Source of the DNA: Ignavibacteriota bacterium
GTDB taxonomy: Bacteria > Bacteroidota > Ignavibacteria > Tepidaquicellales > Tepidaquicellaceae
DNA: 11,645 bases
Direction of reading: 5' to 3'
Assembly: GCA_003158365.1 (NCBI GenBank)
Contig: PMIW01000127.1
Span: forward strand, 302-11,946
Part shown: positions 5,938 through 11,645 of the stretch, piece by piece
How the letters are laid out: every line of letters begins with the position of its first letter
How positions within the stretch are numbered: the first letter of the stretch is position 1
The notes under the pieces: generated by a model
Told to the model about the DNA's origin: nothing
The model's database searches: none
Seen by the model: only the letters and a program-made list of their open reading frames with translations
Position numbers and translations under genes: made by a program

Positions 5938-7506
5938 TTGACAGAACAAAACGATTTAATAAAAAGGCGGCTTGAAGAGCTGGAGGAAATAAAAAAACTC
6001 GGAATCAATCCGTATCCGCACAGGTTTGATGTTTCAGCCACATCTAAAGATATTATAAGCAGTTTTAAAGACCCCGAAAATGATGAAGAAAAGGAAAAGC
6101 GGAAAGAGATTTTAATTTCAGTTGCAGGTAGAATTGTAGCAATCCGAAAAATGGGGAAGGCCACTTTCTGCCACATAAAAGATGACAGCGGGAAAATCCA
6201 GCTATACATACGTAAAGATGACGTAGGTGAAGTTCCATATACTACTCTGAAGCTGCTGGATATAGGCGATATAATAGGTGCAAAAGGATTTGTATTCAGG
6301 ACTAAGACAGGAGAAGTATCCGTTCATACCACCGAATTCACGCTTTTAACAAAATCAACATGTCCGCTTCCGGTTGTTAAGGAAGAAATTACAGAATCGG
6401 GAGAAAAAATAATTCACGATGCATTCGCCGATGTTGAATTAAGATACAGGCAAAGATATATAGATTTAATAGTAAATGATAATGTGAAAGAGACATTTAT
6501 CAACAGAAGCAGGATAATTAAATCAATAAAAAACACATTGGAAAATTACAGCTTCTTCGAAGTTGAAACTCCCACATTGCAGACTATTTACGGCGGTGCT
6601 AATGCAAGACCTTTTGCAACACATCACAACGCACTGGATATAAATTTATATTTGAGAATATCGAACGAACTTTTCCTTAAACGCCTCATAGTAGGTGGAT
6701 TTAACAGGGTTTATGAATTTGTGAAAGATTTCAGGAACGAAGGTATCGACAGGACTCACAATCCCGAGTTTACTCAGGTCGAGTGGTACCAGGCATACGG
6801 AGATTACAATGACAGCATGAATCTGTTCGAAGAAGTAGTCGAGCAGGCCTGCATCGAAGTTAACGGTAAAACAAAAATAATGTATCAGGGAATTGAAATA
6901 GATTTTAAGCGTCCCTGGAAAAGATTAAAAATGACTGATGCGATTAAAGAAAAAACAGGCATCGATGTATTAAGTACAAGCAAAGATGACTTGATAAAAT
7001 ACATGAAAAATAATAATATAGAATTCGATCCGAAGATGGCGCACAGCAAGGGACTCGTGATAGCTATATTATTTGAAGAAACCTGTGAAGAAGAATTGAT
7101 TCAACCGACTTTTGTAATTGACCATCCGATAGATACTACGCCACTTTGCAAGCCCTTGAGAGAATATACGAGGACGGGGCTGGAGGAAATGAGAAATAAT
7201 CCGGAAGAAGTTATATTCGTAGAAAGGTTCGAACCTTACATAAATAAATGGGAAATGGGAAATTCATATACCGAGCTGAATGACCCGATATTACAGCGAA
7301 AACTTTTTGAAGACCAGGTTGAAAGAGGAAGAGGCGGTGAAGAGGAAACACACCCGCTTGACGAGGATTTCCTGAAAGCAATTGAAGTCGGAATGCCTCC
7401 TACGACAGGTGTAGGGCTTGGTGTTGACAGGCTTGTAATGTTATTAACAAACTCGGCAAATATCAGGGATGTGATTTTATTCCCTTTAATGAAACCAATT
7501 TCATAA
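5938..7506 (+). CDS. lysS: Lysine--tRNA ligase, class II
   Basis: This cytoplasmic enzyme attaches lysine to tRNA-Lys using ATP. The 522-residue product has an N-terminal OB-fold anticodon-binding domain (about 60-140, VAGRIVAIRKMGKATFCHIK). The class II catalytic core follows: motif 1 around FFEVETPTLQ (206-215), motif 2 FVKDFRNEGIDRTHNPEFTQ (261-280, Arg266) and motif 3 GVGLGVDRLVMLL (491-503, Arg498). GNSYTELNDP and MPPTTG are also as in LysRS. The start must be TTG at 5938: an in-frame TAA lies at 5932-5934 and the first ATG is codon 72, which would remove part of the OB fold. Between CKPLRE and VERFE (about 403-432) the protein looks some 14 residues longer than E. coli LysRS as I remember it. 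An 84-base gap separates it from rluB. Confidence 0.95.
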   Translation: MTEQNDLIKRRLEELEEIKKLGINPYPHRFDVSATSKDIISSFKDPENDEEKEKRKEILISVAGRIVAIRKMGKATFCHIKDDSGKIQLYIRKDDVGEVPYTTLKLLDIGDIIGAKGFVFRTKTGEVSVHTTEFTLLTKSTCPLPVVKEEITESGEKIIHDAFADVELRYRQRYIDLIVNDNVKETFINRSRIIKSIKNTLENYSFFEVETPTLQTIYGGANARPFATHHNALDINLYLRISNELFLKRLIVGGFNRVYEFVKDFRNEGIDRTHNPEFTQVEWYQAYGDYNDSMNLFEEVVEQACIEVNGKTKIMYQGIEIDFKRPWKRLKMTDAIKEKTGIDVLSTSKDDLIKYMKNNNIEFDPKMAHSKGLVIAILFEETCEEELIQPTFVIDHPIDTTPLCKPLREYTRTGLEEMRNNPEEVIFVERFEPYINKWEMGNSYTELNDPILQRKLFEDQVERGRGGEEETHPLDEDFLKAIEVGMPPTTGVGLGVDRLVMLLTNSANIRDVILFPLMKPIS

Positions 7507-7527
7507 AAAATTAAATCTTACTTAAAT

Positions 7528-8310
7528 ATGAAAATATTACTGAAGAATATTTTTATTTTTATTGTAATAGGTTTTACTTTATATTATTTTGAAAGCTGCA
7601 ACGTGGATAAAACTGTTACTCCGCTGACAACAACCAATCTGGGGATACTTGTAACAAATGAAAATGGCCAGGTTATCGGAGGTGATTACAGCGACTGGTG
7701 CATCCATCCTGCTGTTGATACGTTTACTTACGTCATATCATTTTCTGTTACATATTCAAATCAGAACAGAATTGCAAGATTAAGATGGGTAACAAGCAAA
7801 GAATACAATAACTACGGTTTTGATATAGAAAGAAAAAGAAATAATGAATATAGTTTTATCAGATTAAATTTCGTTCAGGGGCAGGGAATTTTTAATGATA
7901 CAACAAATTATTTATATATTGATACAGTCAATTCCAACGCACAGTTGTATACATACAGGTTAAAAATTATGGATATTTACGGTAATTTCAAATATTATTA
8001 TGCCGGCCCTATATCTGTTACTCCTCCGCTTAATTCTTCATATGGGCCGGTTTATCCGAATCCTGCAAACGGAGTTTTTAATGTTCCTTTTTCAATACCC
8101 CGGAAAGATACGGTAACAATATTTTTTATTGATAAACACGATACGGTATATATTGCGTTTAGAAATATATTAATTGCAGGTAACTATAAATACACATATC
8201 ATTACGACACTTCCAAATATCATAATGTGCAGGACAGATTATATATTTACTGCGGTTCGCTAATGCTAAATAATATCTGTAAAAATTACGGCGATATTCA
8301 ATTTAATTAA
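7528..8310 (+). CDS. Uncharacterised lipoprotein with FnIII-like module, paralogue 1
   Basis: This 260-residue protein has an N-terminal hydrophobic segment ending YFESC, so lipid attachment at Cys24 and an envelope location are likely. Residues 51-67 carry GGDYSDWCIHPAVDTFT, 16 of 17 identical to the next gene. Residues 82-160 form a FnIII-like module (RLRWVTSKEYNNYGFDIER, then YTYRLKIMDIYGNF) of the type that precedes sorting domains in this lineage. From 172 a degenerate sorting-like domain follows (YGPVYPNPANGVFNVPFSIP), but the usual GVYFYKL and final basic tail are missing. The end instead has Cys242 and Cys251 in CX8CKNYGDIQF. I do not recognise a named family and assign no function. 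It starts with ATG 21 bases after lysS and is followed 17 bases later by its paralogue, which points to a tandem duplication. Confidence 0.75.
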   Translation: MKILLKNIFIFIVIGFTLYYFESCNVDKTVTPLTTTNLGILVTNENGQVIGGDYSDWCIHPAVDTFTYVISFSVTYSNQNRIARLRWVTSKEYNNYGFDIERKRNNEYSFIRLNFVQGQGIFNDTTNYLYIDTVNSNAQLYTYRLKIMDIYGNFKYYYAGPISVTPPLNSSYGPVYPNPANGVFNVPFSIPRKDTVTIFFIDKHDTVYIAFRNILIAGNYKYTYHYDTSKYHNVQDRLYIYCGSLMLNNICKNYGDIQFN

Positions 8311-8327
8311 TTCAAAACGAAATATTT

Positions 8328-9098
8328 TTGAAAAACATTATTATTTTTGTTTTAACATTATTTTTGTTATATCTCGTTTCGAGCTGCAATAAAGATGATA
8401 CGGTAAGCAATGGTGTTATTGAGAATCATGATATATTAAGAACGGATGATGCGGGACATATATTAGGCGGTGATTACAGTGACTGGTGCATGCACCCGGC
8501 AGTTGATACTTTCACGACTGTTTCTTCTTTTTCCCTTTTTATAATTTCCAATAATATAGCCAGATTAGACTGGGTAACTACCAAACAATATCACTGCTAT
8601 GGTTTTGACATGGAACGAAGTTTAAAAACCGATACGATGTTTTCTAAAATCGGATTTATTACAGGAGCAGGTACAACAAACAATGCAATTTCTTATGTTT
8701 ATTATGATACGGTTACTTCGAATGCTTCAAATTATAAGTATAGATTAAAAGTGATTGATATATACGGAAATTTCAAATATGTTTCTACAGGAATTAATAT
8801 AACATATCCACCATCAAACTATTCATTCGGCCCGGCTTACCCGAATCCTACATTATACAGCTTTAAAGTGAAATTAGAGATACCAAAAGCCGATACAGTA
8901 TCACTTTATTTTTTAAATCAATTAGATACATTATTTGTTATAAAAAATGAAAAGATGCAGACAGGAGTATATGAATTTGATATCTCAAATACGTTTTATT
9001 TTTATAATGTTACAAAGAGATTATATCTGAAATGCAGTTCATTTTCACAATCCGATTCTTGTAAAGAATATGGTGATATTGAATTTAAATCAAATTAA
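8328..9098 (+). CDS. Uncharacterised lipoprotein with FnIII-like module, paralogue 2
   Basis: This 256-residue paralogue of the preceding protein has the same architecture. The lipoprotein signal ends LVSSC (Cys20) and is followed by NKDD, whose Asp/Lys-rich start is common in Bacteroidota surface lipoproteins. The motif GGDYSDWCMHPAVDTFT is at 47-63. The FnIII-like module (about 78-155) includes RLDWVTTKQYHCYGFDMER and YKYRLKVIDIYGNFKY. A YPNP-type domain starts near 168 (FGPAYPNPTLYSFKVKLEIP) and the end is Cys236-X8-Cys245-KEYGDIEF. The start is TTG at 8328, directly before the signal sequence. The nearest in-frame upstream stop is the TAA at 8304-8306, and no ATG or GTG lies between. The CBS gene begins 14 bases after its stop. 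Function is unknown; divergence from paralogue 1 across most of the length suggests an old duplication. Confidence 0.75.
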   Translation: MKNIIIFVLTLFLLYLVSSCNKDDTVSNGVIENHDILRTDDAGHILGGDYSDWCMHPAVDTFTTVSSFSLFIISNNIARLDWVTTKQYHCYGFDMERSLKTDTMFSKIGFITGAGTTNNAISYVYYDTVTSNASNYKYRLKVIDIYGNFKYVSTGINITYPPSNYSFGPAYPNPTLYSFKVKLEIPKADTVSLYFLNQLDTLFVIKNEKMQTGVYEFDISNTFYFYNVTKRLYLKCSSFSQSDSCKEYGDIEFKSN

Positions 9099-9112
9099 AA
9101 TAATAGAGCGCA

Positions 9113-10090
9113 ATGAAATATTACAATAACGTTCTCGAGTTGATTGGTAAGACACCTCTTGTTAAATTAAATAAACTGACTAAAGGATTTAAGGCAACAG
9201 TACTCGGGAAGATGGAAAATTACAATCCCGGCGGAAGCGTAAAGGACAGAATTGGGCTTGCCATGGTTGAAGCTGCCGAAAGGGACGGCTTATTAAAACC
9301 CGGTGGAACTATTATCGAAGCAACAAGCGGAAATACAGGCATCGGGCTTGCATTGACTGCGGCGGTGAAAGGATACAAATCAATTATTGTAGTTACAGAT
9401 AAAGTGAGCACGGAAAAAAGAAATTATTTAAAAGCTTTGGGTTCGAAGGTAATTGTTGTTCCAAAGGCAGCGACACACGATTCTCCCGAATACTATATTA
9501 ATAAAGCTATTTCAGTTGCAAAGGAAACTCCGAATTCTTTTTACACTGGCCAATATACTAACATGGCAAATCCGGATGCTCACTACCGCACAACAGGACC
9601 CGAAATCTGGGAAGCAACTGAAGGAAAAATTACTCACTTCGTTGCAGGAATGGGAACAGGCGGAACGATTACAGGTACTGCAAAATTCCTGAAAGAAAAA
9701 AATCCCAATATTAAGGTTATTGGTGCAGATGTTATAGGTTCGATCGGAAAATTATACAAAGAGACAGGAAAAATCGGAGAAACAGCGCCTTACCTTGTTG
9801 AAGGAATCGGGCTTGATATTATACCTGAAATTATGAACTTTGATTATATAGATGAAGTTGTAGAGGTTAATGATAATGATTCGATAAATACCTGCCGTGA
9901 GCTCACACGCAAAGAAGGGATTTTTTGCGGAGCATCAACAGGGACTTATGCAAAAGTTGCACTCGATATTGCAAAAAATCTCGATGAAAAAGGACTGGTT
10001 GTATTTATAGTTTGCGATACGGGAGAAAGATATCTAAGCAAATACCACAATGAAGAATGGTTAAAACAAAATAAAATTTTGCAAAAATGA
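9113..10090 (+). CDS. Cystathionine beta-synthase (catalytic domain only)
   Basis: This PLP enzyme of the cysteine synthase/CBS family probably condenses homocysteine with serine (or an activated serine) to cystathionine. At 325 residues it shows GSVKDR with the PLP lysine Lys44, the substrate loop TSGNTG (71-76) and the phosphate-binding GMGTGGTITG (179-188). CBS is favoured over CysK by AATHDSPEYY (119-128), IPGSIGK-like GADVIGSIGK (204-213), YLVEGIGLDIIPE (227-239) and the cystathionine lyase/synthase gene immediately after it. There is no heme-binding N-terminal extension and no C-terminal tandem CBS (Bateman) regulatory domain, so control by S-adenosylmethionine through that domain is not expected. 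CysK or an O-acetylserine-dependent MccA type remains possible. The gene overlaps the next one by ATGA. Confidence 0.85.
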   Translation: MKYYNNVLELIGKTPLVKLNKLTKGFKATVLGKMENYNPGGSVKDRIGLAMVEAAERDGLLKPGGTIIEATSGNTGIGLALTAAVKGYKSIIVVTDKVSTEKRNYLKALGSKVIVVPKAATHDSPEYYINKAISVAKETPNSFYTGQYTNMANPDAHYRTTGPEIWEATEGKITHFVAGMGTGGTITGTAKFLKEKNPNIKVIGADVIGSIGKLYKETGKIGETAPYLVEGIGLDIIPEIMNFDYIDEVVEVNDNDSINTCRELTRKEGIFCGASTGTYAKVALDIAKNLDEKGLVVFIVCDTGERYLSKYHNEEWLKQNKILQK

Positions 10091-11226
10091 AATTCGCAAC
10101 AAAAGCTATACATTCAGGACAGCATCCTGAAGAAATTACAGGAGCAGTCTCTACACCTATTTTTCAGACATCAACATATTCGAATGAAAAACTCGGTGAG
10201 TCAAAGGGTTTTGATTACGGAAGAACTACCAACCCAACCAGATTTGCACTTGAAAGAAATCTTGCAGATCTCGAAAACGGAAAATTCGGATACTGTTTCT
10301 CCTCCGGCATGGCTGCGATACACGCACTTATAACTATATTCAAACCAGGCGACCATGTTATATGTTCAGATAATGTTTATGGAGGGGTTTTCAGGCTCTT
10401 TGACCAGATAATAAAAGACTATAATATCGAATTCAGTTTTATAAATACATCAGATTTAAAACTTGTAAAAAAAACAATCAGGAAAAACACAAAACTGATT
10501 CACATTGAAACACCAACAAATCCAATGCTCGGAATTACAGATATAGAAGCCGTTAGTATAATTGCAATAAAGAATAACATACTTGTCAGTGTGGATAATA
10601 CTTTTATGAGCCCGTATTTCCAGACTCCGCTTGATTTGGGTGCGGATATAGTAGTTCATAGTTCAACAAAATATCTAAACGGACACTGCGATGTAATAGG
10701 GGGATGCGTGATAACCTCAAATGAAGATATTTCGGATAAGATAAAATTCATACAAAAATCAATCGGCGCTGTCCCCGCCCCGCTTGACTGCTGGCTGATT
10801 CTCCGCTCCATAAAAACCCTGGCTTACAGGATGAAAGCACACAATGAAAACGCAATTGCAATCTGCAGGGTACTCGAAAAAGACAGGCGGATTAAAAAAC
10901 TTTTTTATCCGGGATTGAAATCCCACCCGCAGTATAAAATCATTAAAAAGCAGATGCGGGGATTCGGCGGAATGATTTCCATAGATGTTGGCTCGTACAA
11001 ATCAGCCGAGCAATTTTGCAATGCATTGAGAATCTTCCAGATTGCAGAATCTCTTGGCGGAGTCGAATCGCTGGTCTGCCACCCTGCAACAATGACACAC
11101 GCAAGCGTTCCAAAGGAGTTCAGGGACAAGCTGGGTATAACAGACGGGCTCGTGAGATTATCCATTGGTATTGAAGATAAAGAAGATTTAATAACGGATA
11201 TAAAAGAAGCATTAAAAAAATTATAA
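10087..11226 (+). CDS. Cystathionine gamma-lyase/gamma-synthase (Cys/Met metabolism PLP enzyme)
   Basis: This 379-residue fold-type I PLP enzyme has the family's normal length. Recognisable residues are Tyr44/Arg46 in YGRTTNPTR (44-52), FSSGMAAI (71-78), Tyr98 in DNVYGG, Asp170 in VDNTF, the PLP lysine Lys195 in SSTKYLNGH, ESLGGVESLVCHPATMTHAS (321-340) and Arg357 in VRLSIGIE. Glu327 in the SLGGVES loop is typical of cystathionine lyases and synthases rather than methionine gamma-lyase. Because its ATG overlaps the stop of the CBS gene (ATGA, 10087-10090), the most likely role is gamma-lyase, splitting cystathionine to cysteine, 2-oxobutyrate and ammonia. That completes reverse transsulfuration. 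MetB-like gamma-synthase activity cannot be excluded from sequence, since the two activities share this framework. Confidence 0.88.
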   Translation: MKFATKAIHSGQHPEEITGAVSTPIFQTSTYSNEKLGESKGFDYGRTTNPTRFALERNLADLENGKFGYCFSSGMAAIHALITIFKPGDHVICSDNVYGGVFRLFDQIIKDYNIEFSFINTSDLKLVKKTIRKNTKLIHIETPTNPMLGITDIEAVSIIAIKNNILVSVDNTFMSPYFQTPLDLGADIVVHSSTKYLNGHCDVIGGCVITSNEDISDKIKFIQKSIGAVPAPLDCWLILRSIKTLAYRMKAHNENAIAICRVLEKDRRIKKLFYPGLKSHPQYKIIKKQMRGFGGMISIDVGSYKSAEQFCNALRIFQIAESLGGVESLVCHPATMTHASVPKEFRDKLGITDGLVRLSIGIEDKEDLITDIKEALKKL

Positions 11227-11229
11227 AGA

Positions 11230-11645
11230 TTGATTTCATTTCAGAGTAAAATATTCATTGTAATATTTCTTTTTCTATTCAGCTCACTCTTTGCTCAGAG
11301 AAGAGATTTGGTAAGAGATAGTACTTACTCGGAAAATCTTGATGTAAAAATTTTTAGGGCAATTAACAACAGCCAGTGCGGTTTTTTAAATACCGTAATT
11401 CCTCTTACGGATAAATCCATACTATTTACTGCCACATTGATACCAGGCGCTTTTTTCTTTTTTTCCAAGGCAAACAGTAATCATTATGATGAAAACTCCG
11501 CTGTGTTTACAGGTTTATCGGAAGGCCTGGCAGTAGGTGTAACTTACGGTTTAAAAACCATTTTCCAAAGAGAGAGGCCTTTTACGACACTTCCAAATGT
11601 ATATTACGACAGAAATACTTTTCTGACGGACAGGTATTCTTTTCC
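11230..11645 (+). CDS. PAP2-superfamily phosphatase, N-terminal part (runs off the window)
   Basis: An open frame of 138 codons continues to the right edge. It starts at TTG 11230, three bases after the TAA of the preceding gene (11224-11226), which is in the same frame and so fixes the start. The first 22 residues form a signal peptide (MISFQSKIFIVIFLFLFSSL then FA), with cleavage likely before Gln23. A hydrophobic segment lies at about 63-79. The segment YGLKTIFQRERPF contains Lys109-X6-Arg116-Pro117, the first PAP2 phosphatase motif (KX6RP). The last residues, DRYSFP, are where the PSGH second motif normally begins, and it would lie just outside the window. Substrates in the superfamily are lipid phosphates such as undecaprenyl pyrophosphate or phosphatidate; the substrate here is unknown. 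It is probably the last visible member of the rightward operon. Confidence 0.82.
   Translation, partial: MISFQSKIFIVIFLFLFSSLFAQRRDLVRDSTYSENLDVKIFRAINNSQCGFLNTVIPLTDKSILFTATLIPGAFFFFSKANSNHYDENSAVFTGLSEGLAVGVTYGLKTIFQRERPFTTLPNVYYDRNTFLTDRYSF

Noticed and set aside
9453..9692. 79-codon plus-strand frame inside the CBS gene
   Set aside because: It is in an alternative frame over conserved PLP-enzyme sequence, with no motif.
1..11645. CRISPR array, toxin-antitoxin, phage or other defence system
   Set aside because: No spaced direct repeats, nuclease, recombinase or small toxin-antitoxin pair is visible. The genes are housekeeping, metabolic or secreted.

Overview
This AT-rich window most likely comes from a member of the Ignavibacteria (Bacteroidota/Chlorobi group). 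Two secreted proteins end in the type IX secretion (T9SS) type A sorting module in the form typical of that lineage: a QNYPNPFNPATNI start, then VFDMLGKE, LNAGEYE, FDGSNLPSGVYFYKL, and a final basic K. Lipoprotein signals ending in S-C, FnIII-like 'GF(D/E)IER...YRLK..D' modules and an scpA-scpB-rluB block fit the same placement. No rRNA, tRNA, CRISPR array, transposase or phage gene is visible. The assignment rests on protein style only.

Layout. Positions 1-123 hold no gene but carry two adjacent heptanucleotide repeat arrays. Positions 124-3248 hold a leftward three-gene operon with gaps of 10 and 4 bases. In transcription order it encodes a seven-bladed Ycf48-like propeller with a T9SS tail, a second T9SS-tailed secreted protein, and a DUF4846 lipoprotein, so all three products are exported. 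Positions 3249-3523 are a divergent intergenic region with a 17-bp palindrome and weak promoter-like motifs. From 3524 to the right edge every gene points rightward: scpA, scpB and rluB (overlapping), then lysS, two tandem paralogous lipoproteins, a cystathionine beta-synthase and a cystathionine gamma-lyase/synthase (4-bp overlap), and the 5' part of a PAP2 phosphatase cut off by the window end.

Function. ScpA and ScpB are the kleisin and winged-helix subunits of the SMC condensin. RluB-like and LysRS serve the ribosome and translation. The CBS-CGL pair would convert homocysteine to cysteine by reverse transsulfuration. The lipoprotein pair between lysS and CBS is the least explained part: both copies share a near-identical 17-residue GGDYSDWC-type motif, a FnIII-like module, a degenerate YPNP domain and a C-terminal Cys pair.

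Gene starts are a theme. Four of the ten genes appear to begin with TTG and one with GTG. In three of the TTG cases an in-frame stop lies just upstream, with no ATG or GTG between the stop and the TTG. I see no defence or otherwise exotic system; the items most worth following up are the lipoprotein pair, the heptamer arrays and the start-codon pattern.
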